Part shown: in pieces, positions 1 to 8,440 of the stretch
How the letters are laid out: each line of letters opens with the position of its first letter
Numbering within the stretch: the first letter of the stretch is position 1
Assembly (NCBI GenBank): GCA_947247005.1
Contig: OX365953.1
Coordinates: 26,596,784 to 26,660,783 of the forward strand
DNA from: Spisula solida
Taxonomy: Eukaryota > Mollusca > Bivalvia > Venerida > Mactridae
Direction of reading: 5' to 3'
Length of the DNA: 64,000 bases
Position numbers and translations under genes: made by a program
Notes under the pieces: generated by a model
The model's input: the letters and a program-made list of their open reading frames with translations, nothing else
The model's database searches: none
What the model was told of the DNA's origin: nothing

Positions 1-263
1 CCAACAATCATATAGGTACATTCAATATTATTCAACCTTTCAATATCTTTTTCATCATAGTTATTGATAGTAAAACACCATCCTCTACTTCTCACTTTAG
101 GTGTCACAAATGTGACTGGCACAGAAGAGATCTTAGTCTTAGCATTACCGTCACAGCTACTAACATTTGGTTTCACAGTTAAATGTGATTTTAACTTTTT
201 CTTTTTGTCTAATTTTGGTACAAGTGCAACCTCTTCGCTTATCTTACTTTTGTCAGTATTCAT
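1..263 (-). CDS. CRESS-DNA virus-type replication initiator (Rep), N-terminal part, runs off left edge
   Basis: An open frame starts at ATG 263 and is still open at base 1, so only 87 codons are in the window. After a lysine-rich leader of about 55 residues it shows R-G-W-C-F-T-I-N-N-Y at residues 60-69. This is the motif I signature of circovirus-like Rep proteins, which nick a stem-loop origin and start rolling-circle replication through an HUH endonuclease domain followed by an SF3 helicase. Motifs II and III and the helicase would lie left of the window. A Rep gene is unexpected next to herpesvirus genes. It may be a captured viral gene or a separate endogenous circovirus-like insertion in the same locus. 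A second, broken Rep fragment lies at 899-1160. The family call is strong for so short a piece; whether the whole gene is intact is unknown. Confidence 0.75.
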   Translation of the reverse strand, partial: MNTDKSKISEEVALVPKLDKKKKLKSHLTVKPNVSSCDGNAKTKISSVPVTFVTPKVRSRGWCFTINNYDEKDIERLNNIECTYMIV

Positions 264-898
264 GATTAACAGTGAAGTGAGTATGTGATGACATTCAGAT
301 GAACTTATGTATATATATAAATGTTTTTATTTGCATTTTTATACTTCATGCGTGTCAAGCTTATTTCTAAACATGATTTGTGTCCATATACATTTCGAGT
401 GTTGTATTGTCAAGAAAGGTTGTTTATTGTGAGTTAATGAATAATTTCTACTACATGGAAGTCATCTATCATTTTGTATAACATTTCCAGAACTGTTTGA
501 ACACAGTGAAGTCCTGTCACGAAACATTCCGTCCTCTTTGGCACTGAGCAGAAACTACATTCACTATTGATAACATGTACTAACCATATATACAGAAAAA
601 GATGACATATGAATCTGAAAATACTTTTATTCAAACAATTACATCAAATGATAAATCACTAGTTCTCAACAAAAATATATACACCATTGATGGCATCCGA
701 TACAGAGCTCTTTTCCAAACACGATTAATCTTTTTGCAATACTGTGTGTCAACGATGTATAGAGTAATGACATTCACACTGTTCTAGTTTTGATTTACTT
801 CATGACAGATCAAATACATTTTGTTTCCTACTTGTATTTAAATATATCCTCAAATTTACAAACACTATTAACGTAGAATAATTGCAATGTGAAGTAAT
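264..898. other. Intergenic stretch, no supportable gene
   Basis: About 635 bases between the Rep start and the Rep-like fragment. Only short opposite-strand ORFs occur (434-634 and 602-787), with no motif or similarity to neighbours. TATA-like strings near 310-320 could serve the leftward Rep gene. Confidence 0.4.
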
Positions 899-1160
899 CT
901 ATAAACAAGGTTTCTCATCAGACAAAAGTCTGTTCAACTCCTCTTCGTTCACTTTCTTCTGAGATGAATAGTCGTTTAGTTCGGTTTCAAACAATTTGAC
1001 TTTGTTATTGTGAGCTACCCATCAGTTTCCCTAATACATCTGAAATATCTTCACCATTAGCTATTCTTTCTGCACATTTGATAATATCGTTTCTTGTGCC
1101 GTGTTTAGGAATCTCACCCTTTTCAATTACTACATAACATTCTTTGAATTTCGTACGTGA
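899..1160 (-). pseudogene. Rep endonuclease fragment, frameshifted
   Basis: On the minus strand, bases 1160 to 1005 read as a peptide containing E-K-G-E-I-P-K-H-G-T-R-N-D, followed by a helix ending in a G-E-D-I-S-D motif. This is the arrangement just after motif III of CRESS Rep endonuclease domains (a G-E-x-P element, then G-x-R-x-D and an alpha helix). The frame has a stop codon at 1161-1163 upstream and another at 1005-1007. A second open frame, offset, continues from about 1015 to a TAG at 899-901 and is rich in Glu, Lys and Asn. I read this as a decayed internal piece of a second Rep gene. Its N-terminal half may correspond to the small ORF at 1246-1476, with a GT microsatellite between them, but that link is inference. 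Confidence 0.55.
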
Positions 1161-1174
1161 CTACTGACCTAATT

Positions 1175-1222
1175 TGTGTGTGTGTGTGTGTGTGTATTTG
1201 TGTGTGAGGGTGTGTGTGTGTA
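1175..1222. repeat. GT microsatellite
   Basis: Two runs of alternating GT separated by short interruptions, lying between the Rep fragment and the next small ORF. Confidence 0.9.
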
Positions 1223-1245
1223 TTTGTATACGTGTTTGTTTTGTA

Positions 1246-1476
1246 TTATCCTTCCACCGTTCTTGTGATACTAGATCCTCGTTTCACAAAATTGCCACAA
1301 GCCATAACATAAAAGTGATATTCAACGTTATCTGGTAAACACCATTCTATACGATCAAGAGTGTTGCTCTTTAGCACGCCAGCTCGGTCGCTGTGATTCG
1401 CTAGTGAATGTAATTTTAGCTTCTTGGACACATGTACATCGTCGTCTTCGTTGATCTTTCTTTTGTTTATACTCAT
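1246..1476 (-). CDS. Small basic protein, possible decayed Rep N-terminus
   Basis: ATG at 1476, 76 codons. The first ten residues are Lys/Asn/Glu-rich and resemble the start of the Rep gene at 263 (both read M-x-x-[DN]-K-x-K-I-x-E). An E-W-C element lies near residue 44, in the region where Rep has its motif I W-C-F. The remainder does not fit a Rep domain. It could be the frameshifted front half of the fragment at 899-1160, or an unrelated ORF. From 1477 to 1827 I see no gene. Confidence 0.3.
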   Translation of the reverse strand: MSINKRKINEDDDVHVSKKLKLHSLANHSDRAGVLKSNTLDRIEWCLPDNVEYHFYVMACGNFVKRGSSITRTVEG

Positions 1477-1827
1477 ATTTCAATATGTACACGCGCTTTC
1501 CGACTCATATATATCTATACAATTGTTTAATTTGTATTACTTATGTCACGGGCAGAAGCAACAACGAATATGTTTGACAAATTTATTTGATATCAATCCT
1601 AAAATAGTAAATGCCGAACCAAACGTTTTGTGACATTTAATTGAAATCAAAATTTCCAATCATACATAAATTGTTGTTCTCTTCTAGATGTTATTTCATG
1701 ACAGATCCGACAAAATAAACCTCTAAATTGTTTTTTCTTCTTTCAGATAGCAACATTTTACGTAGATCAGAAAAAAACCAATACGAATTTCGTTCGAAAC
1801 AGACGATGTATCAATCAGTAAATTCAT

Positions 1828-2208
1828 CTAACACGTCCATCCTGCTGTTATAATTGAGTTTTTTGTTGTTCGTTTTTTCCTCTGGCTCCTCGTTGCGAGG
1901 CACTGATTTAATGTTTTTTGCTTTTGAAATTTGTTTTCATTTTCCAACCGCCCCAACCTTCTTTTCAACACCGCATTTTCTCTGGCCAGTACCTTAGTTG
2001 TTGTTCTCACTGTATCGATTTGTTCAAATTTTGCACCTACTGACTTTGAGGTAGCTTCGAGTTTCCTGGCCAGAGTATATATGTCCTTGACTGTCTCATT
2101 TTTGTTAGATCCGTGCTGAACTTTGAACGCTATACCTAAAAGCTGAAGCTCGAATGAAGCAAGATTGCAGACGAGCGAAGCATGAGAAAAAGTGATGCGA
2201 CCGTCCAT
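1828..2208 (-). CDS. Coiled-coil protein, paralogue A of a tandem pair
   Basis: Starts at ATG 2208 (upstream in-frame TTG ignored), about 126 codons. The N-terminal third carries S-F-E-L-Q-L-L-G-I-A-F-K-V-Q, then a heptad-like segment to about residue 95, then a basic C-terminus with K-K-R. The same block recurs in the gene at 2343-2603, about 135 bases upstream on the same strand, so the two are a tandem duplication. I do not recognise the family. The coiled coil suggests oligomerisation or binding to a partner. A TATA box at 2255-2262 sits about 47 nt before the ATG. Confidence 0.65.
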   Translation of the reverse strand: MDGRITFSHASLVCNLASFELQLLGIAFKVQHGSNKNETVKDIYTLARKLEATSKSVGAKFEQIDTVRTTTKVLARENAVLKRRLGRLENENKFQKQKTLNQCLATRSQRKKRTTKNSIITAGWTC

Positions 2209-2254
2209 GTTGGTATTCAACGTAAAATAAAAAACTGTATTCAGAAATAAGTAG

Positions 2255-2262
2255 TTTATATA
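2255..2262 (-). promoter_or_regulatory. TATA box for 1828-2208
   Basis: Minus strand reads TATATAAA about 47 nt before the ATG at 2208. Confidence 0.6.
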
Positions 2263-2342
2263 CTAGAACGTCTACTTAACAAAATGTCCCACATCGGGGC
2301 GCACGCTCCGTCTGAGGCTGTAGAATGCGCGGAGCTAATGAG

Positions 2343-2603
2343 TCACCCGTCAGTTTCCAACTTTCGCCGTAGCGATTCATTTTCCTTACTCAGTTTTTCT
2401 ATTTTTGCTATGTCCGCATCACGCTGTGAAGTAAATTTGACCCGAATTGACTTTGAGGTTGCTCGTAGTTTTTTGGCAAGTTTTTTTATATCTTGAACTG
2501 TTTCGTCCTTATCAGAAGCATTCTGCACTTTGAAGGCAATGCCTAGCAGTTGTAACTCAAATGAGTCGAGGTTGTTCATGTTTTTTTCTATACTGTCACA
2601 CAT
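2343..2603 (-). CDS. Coiled-coil protein, paralogue B of a tandem pair
   Basis: ATG at 2603, 86 codons. Residues 13-60 match its neighbour at 1828-2208: the S-F-E-L-Q-L-L-G-I-A-F-K-V-Q block, then a D-E-T-V-x-D-I segment, then A-T-S-K-S. It ends earlier and lacks the basic C-terminal tail of paralogue A. TATATATATA at 2639-2648 lies about 36 nt before the start. The function is unknown; the protein is probably mostly alpha-helical. Confidence 0.6.
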   Translation of the reverse strand: MCDSIEKNMNNLDSFELQLLGIAFKVQNASDKDETVQDIKKLAKKLRATSKSIRVKFTSQRDADIAKIEKLSKENESLRRKLETDG

Positions 2604-2673
2604 TTTCAATTGAGGAAAAATATTCGGAAATTATAGTGTATATATATACTGACGACTGCTTTTTTCATTTTAA

Positions 2674-2680
2674 TATAAAA
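2674..2680 (+). promoter_or_regulatory. TATA box for the Fic gene
   Basis: TATAAAA about 40 nt before ATG 2719. It is back to back with the leftward TATA run at 2639-2648, giving a short divergent promoter. Confidence 0.6.
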
Positions 2681-2718
2681 AAATCTCAGAAATCCAGATT
2701 GTTCACTCATAATTGAAC

Positions 2719-3738
2719 ATGACATCCAACAGCAGATACATAGAAAAATACCTTTCCTTCGATCCTACCAATGTGCCTAACTGGCGTGATGTGACCACAA
2801 ACATTCCAACTGTTTCTCAAATGGTTACAGATATATTTGATTTCAAACAAAAATATTCAGAATTTGAGGCACAGGTCGATCATAATTTTCATGCCCAGAA
2901 AAAGAAGGTTCTTCGAGAATTACTGGTAGAATTTTTATTGAATGTGCAACAGCAAGAAGGAATAGGCATACACGATGTTTCTCAAATGGAACAAATCATG
3001 TCCCAAATTGACAACAGTTCAATGAAACAATATGATGAATCGTATTCACTGAAAAGTGTTACTGAAGCTAGAAACTTGTATTTGGCATACAAACACATCA
3101 TGTTTGAGCTTGGACTAGCCAAAACGGAATGTGCCCACAACAAGTGTGAATTCAAACATTTGGTCGGTTTGATAGAAATTTCGTCTATGATCAGAGAAAC
3201 TCACGGAATTCTGATGAATGACCTTATCGATAACACTGATACAAAACCTGGCTCTTATTGTACTAACAAACGTTTGACTAAATTCAAAGATGCACACATT
3301 GAATATCCACGATTCTGCTCAGAACAGTTGGCAGAAACGGCAGTTGAGACGGTTGTAGATACATACAACAAATTGTTGTCTGACATTCAGTCAAACGGAG
3401 AACTAAGTGTAGATACATTGATGTTGCAGTTCAAAAATGTTAGTGTGTTCATGTTCAGTTTTTTACAAATACACCCGTTTTGTGATGGTAACGGACGACT
3501 TGTCAGGCTTTTGGCCAGTTACTCACTTTTGACATTTTCACCATTCCTGACACCTATATCAAATATGTTCAATTTGTCCAAAAATGAAAATACTGACTAC
3601 ATAGAAAGCATCTTGAATGTAAGACAATTATTGCCAGCTAATTTGGACAATAACATAGATAGCACAGTTAAAGCAAGAGATTTTGCTCTGATGCTCATGG
3701 TACAAAAACCTGAAGATCTGTGTGCAATGCTCATTTAG
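2719..3738 (+). CDS. Fic-domain protein (predicted AMP-transferase)
   Basis: ATG at 2719 gives 339 residues; a TTG two codons earlier was not used. Residues 252-263 read H-P-F-C-D-G-N-G-R-L-V-R, the full Fic active-site loop (HPFx[D/E]GNGRxxR) with the catalytic His and the nucleotide-binding Gly-Asn-Gly-Arg. Upstream, a T-H-G-I-L helix and a P-G-S-Y element fit the Fic core fold. Fic enzymes usually transfer AMP from ATP to hydroxyl side chains of target proteins. The N-terminal 130 residues are helical and of unknown role, and I see no clear inhibitory [ST]xxxE[GN] helix. The gene is intact and has its own TATA box. Modification of a host protein is likely, but the target cannot be read from the sequence. 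Confidence 0.85.
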   Translation: MTSNSRYIEKYLSFDPTNVPNWRDVTTNIPTVSQMVTDIFDFKQKYSEFEAQVDHNFHAQKKKVLRELLVEFLLNVQQQEGIGIHDVSQMEQIMSQIDNSSMKQYDESYSLKSVTEARNLYLAYKHIMFELGLAKTECAHNKCEFKHLVGLIEISSMIRETHGILMNDLIDNTDTKPGSYCTNKRLTKFKDAHIEYPRFCSEQLAETAVETVVDTYNKLLSDIQSNGELSVDTLMLQFKNVSVFMFSFLQIHPFCDGNGRLVRLLASYSLLTFSPFLTPISNMFNLSKNENTDYIESILNVRQLLPANLDNNIDSTVKARDFALMLMVQKPEDLCAMLI

Positions 3739-3883
3739 TCAAATTGGTACATGTGGAAACAGTTTTTCAACAAAATGAAGATACAATAACGAAATTGTTG
3801 AATGTTTCAAAATCTATTTTACAAAAGCAACATCTCTAGTTTGTTACACAAGAAAATCAAACTATCTAACTTTGAACATTTGG

Positions 3884-4165
3884 TTATGACAAAATCCTGC
3901 CTCCAAGCATAAAATGCCCATATAGATACTGTTCTTGTTCTATATCACTCATTGCGAAGAACTCCTCACCAGTGATGTATCTTGAAGTTCTTATTCCCTT
4001 GTACGGATGTCTACATAGTGGACACTTCGGAATCTGACTATTGATGATAGTCTTATAACATGCCACACACACCAAATCCCTACATTCACATTTGTTTCTT
4101 ACAAACGAGTCTCTTGCCTTCAAACAAACGCAACAACTTTCTAGCCATATCTCCATATACTCCAT
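3884..4165 (-). CDS. Small RING-finger-like protein
   Basis: ATG at 4165, 93 codons. Cysteines fall in a cross-brace pattern: C11-x2-C14, C26-x-C28, C33-x2-C36 and C48-x2-C51. The usual RING histidine is replaced by cysteine (C28), so this is a C4C4-type variant. Such small RING proteins often act as E3 ubiquitin ligases. The C-terminal 40 residues have no motif I recognise. It lies tail to tail with the Fic gene and just downstream of another cysteine-rich gene on the same strand. Confidence 0.7.
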   Translation of the reverse strand: MEYMEIWLESCCVCLKARDSFVRNKCECRDLVCVACYKTIINSQIPKCPLCRHPYKGIRTSRYITGEEFFAMSDIEQEQYLYGHFMLGGRILS

Positions 4166-4242
4166 AATTTCCTATGCTATCTGCTCAAAGGTTTTTGTCA
4201 GAATGAAATGAGTTTGATATATACACCACAATTTATACATTT

Positions 4243-4575
4243 TCAATCGGAAAAGCATTCAATACATTCAATACATAGACCATTCGTGTCAACAAAATGT
4301 CCAGTATAACAACATTCCTCACACAAATATCTGTCTTTTGAACACCAGTGACAATAGTACCCATACAAGGAATTCCAAATATCAGCTTCAGTGCGAAATG
4401 TTGTAGTAGAGGCACAGCTCTCACATGCAGCCAAATAACCCGAGGGATGAGCCAAAAACGGCAACTTTTTGTGAGCAACATAATCGTACGTTCTTCTAAT
4501 TATGGAGAAAACGCCAGCAATACCGTCAATTCTTATTGACACTGGCCGATTATTTCTGATGTTGTACGGATGCAT
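4243..4575 (-). CDS. Cysteine-rich zinc-binding-like protein
   Basis: ATG at 4575, 110 codons. About eleven cysteines, mostly in C-x2-C pairs, cluster in residues 50-107, including C52-x2-C55, C75-x2-C78 and C85-x2-C88, with His93 among them. This looks like two or three zinc sites, perhaps a divergent RING or treble-clef fold. The basic N-terminal 45 residues have no motif. I cannot assign a family. It may be co-transcribed with the RING gene at 3884-4165. Confidence 0.6.
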   Translation of the reverse strand: MHPYNIRNNRPVSIRIDGIAGVFSIIRRTYDYVAHKKLPFLAHPSGYLAACESCASTTTFRTEADIWNSLYGYYCHWCSKDRYLCEECCYTGHFVDTNGLCIECIECFSD

Positions 4576-4666
4576 TTTCGCTTGTTACTGACAGAAACAC
4601 ACTGTTACAAATGATACTGTCATAAAAACGTAATACAACAAAATAGACATGTACAAATATTTTTAC

Positions 4667-4676
4667 TATATATATA
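4667..4676 (+). promoter_or_regulatory. TATA box for 4718-5101
   Basis: TATATATATA run about 42 nt before ATG 4718. Confidence 0.55.
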
Positions 4677-4717
4677 CCTAACACGCACACTGTTTTTACT
4701 GTCATAGAAAATAAACT

Positions 4718-5101
4718 ATGGACACTGAATGCCTGTTACTGGAATCCTATTTTGATATTTTATTTGCGGAAGCGGTATCGGTAAACTTTGATAGTGTGAT
4801 CAGGGAAAATTGTTACGGATGTCTAAATGACCGTATGAGTCAACGAGACCATAGGTGTCTAATGTTGACACATACTGAGTTACTGGAGATGTACTTTGAG
4901 TTCATGATCGAGAAAGTCGATTTCAGTTCGGTTTTGTGTCAATGGCAATATTTGTGTCAGGAACAGATAAAAGTATCCCCTCGCAAGATCGAAAAAGTCA
5001 AAGCTAGCATCGAGAGAAATCATGTCAATCGACAGAGTGACTTGCGAAACAAACTCGTTCCACTGATAACAACTAGCTACAGAATATTTCAAAAATCCTG
5101 A
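4718..5101 (+). CDS. Member 1 of an 'SQxxHxCLM' motif family
   Basis: ATG at 4718, 127 codons. Residues 32-51 contain C-Y-G-C, then S-Q-R-D-H-R-C-L-M-L, followed by a helix ending M-Y-F-E-F-M. The same order (C-x-G-C, D, S-Q-x2-H-x-C-L-M, then a Y-F-E helix) is present in 16127-16624, and a shorter version (W-H-D-K-C-L-M-L, then Y-x-F-Y-F-E) in 6836-7516. The paired cysteines and His-x-Cys suggest a small metal-binding knuckle. The gene is intact with its own TATA box. I do not recognise a characterised family. Confidence 0.6.
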   Translation: MDTECLLLESYFDILFAEAVSVNFDSVIRENCYGCLNDRMSQRDHRCLMLTHTELLEMYFEFMIEKVDFSSVLCQWQYLCQEQIKVSPRKIEKVKASIERNHVNRQSDLRNKLVPLITTSYRIFQKS

Positions 5102-6200
5102 TGACAATGTTTTGACAGAAAAGCTTTTTTGGCGAATTGACTTTGTGGCTTGTGTTTGATTTGTGACGTGATTTTGGGTTGTGACATGATGTACTTCTTA
5201 GTATCTATTCTGATATTCCAGTCATATACCAGTCCTAGTGTTCAGTGTGGCATTTGATGCCAATTTCCCACATGTGTCTAGAAAAGAAATAAGAGTAAAT
5301 ATACAATCTAACACAATGTTCTGTTTTCGTCATTGTATTCTCCTCAATAGTTGTTATAAACGTTGATCATGTAGGCTTGAAACAAAAAAAAGTATTTAAG
5401 TAAATTGGTGTACGTAGTATAGGTGTATGATTTGTTTCGACAGTAATTTGTAACGTATAAATGTATGCAATGTCAGTTTGTGAGAAACGTCTGTCAAATT
5501 ATAGTAGTAGATGGCTGTAAGAGTCAGTAGGAACTTGATATAGATATATTGTTAGACTAGAACGTTGTTTTGAACAAAAAAGTATTTGTGTAAAATTGTG
5601 ATATTTTTTGATACCTTGGATGTGGATGTTTTATCAGCTATTGTCTGGAATGTTTCAGTAGATTTACTTTCAATCGCAGGTTTTGTAGAATGGTAGTTCA
5701 TACGTTCAGTTAGATTGTTAGATGCATTGGTCCGAAGTCAATAGTGTTTCTGCGATAATCATGTTTTCACACTAGTATAGATATATTTGCAACTCTAGAT
5801 CAGATCAGTTCTGCCTCTCCTAATATAGAGTAATAATGCAACTTCACGCTCCATCAATTTCTTACTTTGGACTATTCAGTTGTGTTTCAGAAATCAGTCG
5901 AAGCTGCTACTCAATTTTAAGTCGATGATATCAAAAACTTGTTTGAGTATATGTTAAACTATAGTATTAATATACTGTGATATGCACACATACAATCAGA
6001 TTTCGATATCTCAAAGTATGTACACTGTGCTTCAGATATATTGCTGTAGATTCATTCTGACAGTATCTACAATGTATGATACAGTCACTTCTTTACTAAT
6101 ATATCTTCGTATTTTGTAAACCGTATGAATTGTGAAACTCAGTATCAGAATATAACTTAACTAAATGTAAAACAAAAACACAATAGTAAATTTCACTATT
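5102..6200. other. Gene-poor stretch with dispersed non-coding repeats
   Basis: About 1.1 kb with no credible ORF on either strand. It is not featureless: it holds two copies of an AACGTTG...AAAAAGTATTT element and one copy of a TCAGATCAGTTCTGCC element that recur at 9.8-11.8 kb. It could hold non-coding transcripts, a replication origin or promoter arrays. Confidence 0.5.
5359..5840 (+). repeat. Dispersed non-coding repeat module, copy 1
   Basis: Element A occurs at 5359-5408 and 5560-5597. Each copy has AACGTTG, then a short spacer, then an A-run followed by AGTATTT and TAAA. Element B (TAGATCAGATCAGTTCTGCC) follows at about 5804-5825. The same order, A then B, occurs at 9809-10000, and B-like copies are found near 10266, 10604 and 11742. 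Confidence 0.55.
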
Positions 6201-6636
6201 TTATTCAACAATTGGACATTTAGTTTTAGTACATCGATTTTCAATAACATCTTCACATGCTGTACACAGCACAGGCCATACGACAGCACAACACTTCTTC
6301 GGACATCTATGTTCTTCCCCAGGAAACCGTACGATCGCACAACAATCATCACACTCCAAAACAGCTGGTCCAGAGCAAATGTGACATACACCATTCTGAA
6401 AAAATAAGAACATACCTTGATTAACAAAACTTCACGATAAGGTTTCATATTTGAACAATTTAGCAAAAACAAATGTAGTAATAGACACACGTACAAGTTT
6501 ACTGTCAAATATATAATGAAAAAAACGTCTAGACATCTAGCGATCTGTGCCGGTAAAACAATCATTTTCATTGACAACTTTACAGAACAATCTTACTTAC
6601 CTTCATATCCGAAGTGATCTTCATTGGGGTATTCAT
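6201..6636 (-). CDS. Spliced cysteine-rich RING-like protein, two exons
   Basis: Exon 1 runs from ATG 6636 to 6601 (12 codons) and ends in AAG followed by a perfect donor GTAAGT. Exon 2 begins at 6395, directly after a polypyrimidine tract and CAG, and ends with TAA at 6201-6203. The join keeps the frame and gives 76 residues. Exon 2 has about thirteen cysteines, including C-x2-C pairs and an H-R-C-P-K-K-C-C block, consistent with a zinc-binding RING-like or treble-clef protein. Without the intron no ATG-initiated reading frame covers all the cysteines. Introns are rare in malacoherpesvirus genes, so this one is notable. Function otherwise unknown. Confidence 0.65.
6396..6600 (-). other. Predicted intron
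   Basis: 205 nt with a GTAAGT donor (6600 to 6595), a TTTTTTCAG acceptor ending at 6396 and a TTAAT-like branch site about 25-30 nt upstream of the acceptor. Confidence 0.65.
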
Positions 6637-6835
6637 GATGAGTATTCTGTAATATGTGTGGCTGTTGTGGTCGAATGTTAAATAGAGAATGAAGTTGGTC
6701 TGACCATTTCGTCCCTTTTTATAGCCATTGTGTCATGATCCGGACAATGGCTAAAGCAAAGTTAGATATAAATCAGTTAGTTGATGGAAAATACAATAGA
6801 ACAAATTGTTACATTTTGAACATTTTACTTTATTC

Positions 6836-7516
6836 TTAACTTTCCTCATTGTACTCGGCATTCACAACATATATCAGTAACGGAATTCCTTGAAAAGTTC
6901 CTAGTTCATCATTGAGTTTGTAAGTTGTTTCAAAGCGATCGTCCTCGATATTCACTTGACAGTCTATATTGAAAATACATGTACTTTCTCCTACTGACAA
7001 ATCCTTGTGCACCCAGGTCAATTTCTTATATCCTAGTATGTACGGCGTATTCACGGTCAATATGGCTAATTTGTCTTCTTTACTAGCTTGAACATTGAAT
7101 TTGAGTGTCATGATATTTGGTAACACTTGCTTATTTTCTTGCCAATGTGTATAGCCTTTCATCATGATTTGTTCAGCCAAAGCTGGTTTCGTATAATAGT
7201 TGCACATTTCATCTTGCCCAACGGTTCTGATAGTGATATTATTTGGGATAACCAAACTCTTCTCATTCGACAAATTGTTGTTACTTTTTATTTCGCATTC
7301 TTTCTCCGTTTCAAAATAAAATTGATACATCTCGTACTCATCATCTTCGGTTAGCATCAAACATTTGTCATGCCAGTCAAAGTCTGAGTGTTCATAAAAA
7401 TGTGTAGTTATCAGAAAATGATTTAGCATGGCATATGTGAATTCATTGTCATCTTCATCTTCGGACAATTTTGATATCACGTCAATAGCGTTTTTGATAG
7501 GAAGGTAACTCATCAT
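6836..7516 (-). CDS. Unrecognised protein with partial 'HxCLML' motif
   Basis: ATG at 7516 (a second ATG follows at once), 226 codons. The N-terminal third carries W-H-D-K-C-L-M-L and a Y-Q-F-Y-F-E helix, like the small proteins at 4718 and 16127, but lacks their upstream C-x-G-C pair. The C-terminal 110 residues are rich in alternating hydrophobic residues and look like a beta-sandwich. This suggests the motif module fused to a beta domain. The gene is intact. Function unknown. Confidence 0.55.
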   Translation of the reverse strand: MMSYLPIKNAIDVISKLSEDEDDNEFTYAMLNHFLITTHFYEHSDFDWHDKCLMLTEDDEYEMYQFYFETEKECEIKSNNNLSNEKSLVIPNNITIRTVGQDEMCNYYTKPALAEQIMMKGYTHWQENKQVLPNIMTLKFNVQASKEDKLAILTVNTPYILGYKKLTWVHKDLSVGESTCIFNIDCQVNIEDDRFETTYKLNDELGTFQGIPLLIYVVNAEYNEES

Positions 7517-7771
7517 GCTAGTGTCGATTCTGTGATAAACTCAATCATAACTATGTAATAAAGTAATACTTTACTTTTCAACAATCGTGTGTGTGAGAGA
7601 TATTGAGTGTTGTGAACATCCAACGTTACTCCTTTCTAGTTACATTTCAAAGTACACCAAACACATTATATACTAAGAAAAAATGAAAATAAGATTGATA
7701 ACAAATCATGAAAATTCTAGTACAACATTTTATTTCATATGATTGATATTTCATTTGTCATAAGTAACAAG

Positions 7772-8278
7772 TCAATCAACAATCATAACATCTGAAGCAG
7801 TTTCGATCTCATTCCCCAACTGTCTATCATTTGTATACACATATTTTGTAAACTGTAATATATCATCAATGTTCTGTTGTCTATTGCCTTTAGCCACTTC
7901 AACATGAGCTCCCCAAACAAATGAGTTTATGAACTGACACTGACTTCTTTTCTTGGGAAGTTCAACATATCCAAATACACGATGTTGTCCTGTCTCTTGA
8001 ACAACTTTACTTCCAATGATGATAAATCGATAGTTTAAATTGTTATCTGCAATCATGTCAATACAAGAAACTTCAGCATCTACGTCTGTACAATTTTCTA
8101 GTTCAAATCTCCAAATTCGTGTTCCCCTTTGTGCTCTCTTTTTCATTTTCTTCTCCATGTAACTGATGTTTGCCTGCACAGCTTCGTCAACGTAGATTTT
8201 TCCATTCGGTCGAAGCCCTTGATATATACTGTTAGAATTGCTGGCTTTAGCTAGACGAGGATCAACGTTCGACATCAT
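7772..8278 (-). CDS. Diverged CRESS Rep-like HUH-fold protein, paralogue A
   Basis: ATG at 8278, 168 codons. After a 55-residue leader, residues 56-61 read W-R-F-E-L-E (motif I position), residues 99-106 read H-R-V-F-G-Y-V-E (motif II, normally H-x-Q-G-Y-x-E), and residues 123-140 give a W-G-A-H-V-E-V-A-K-G run like the segment before motif III. The catalytic tyrosine position appears to hold Asp139. The protein stops after the endonuclease domain; no helicase follows. The leader M-M-S-x2-D-P-R-L-A is shared with 15449-15931, so the two are paralogues. Probably a nicking-dead or DNA-binding derivative. Family call by motif order only. Confidence 0.55.
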   Translation of the reverse strand: MMSNVDPRLAKASNSNSIYQGLRPNGKIYVDEAVQANISYMEKKMKKRAQRGTRIWRFELENCTDVDAEVSCIDMIADNNLNYRFIIIGSKVVQETGQHRVFGYVELPKKRSQCQFINSFVWGAHVEVAKGNRQQNIDDILQFTKYVYTNDRQLGNEIETASDVMIVD

Positions 8279-8440
8279 TGTTTCTTAGTTTAATACGTCT
8301 GCTCGGAACGAAAGTCAAAACGATTATGACTGTAACTTGTTTTGCATCTGTATTTATACGATTAGTTCAGTTCAGAAATCATCAACTACTCTCATTGATA
8401 CAAAATTTCAACAACTTGAACAACAATTCTAACAAACAAT

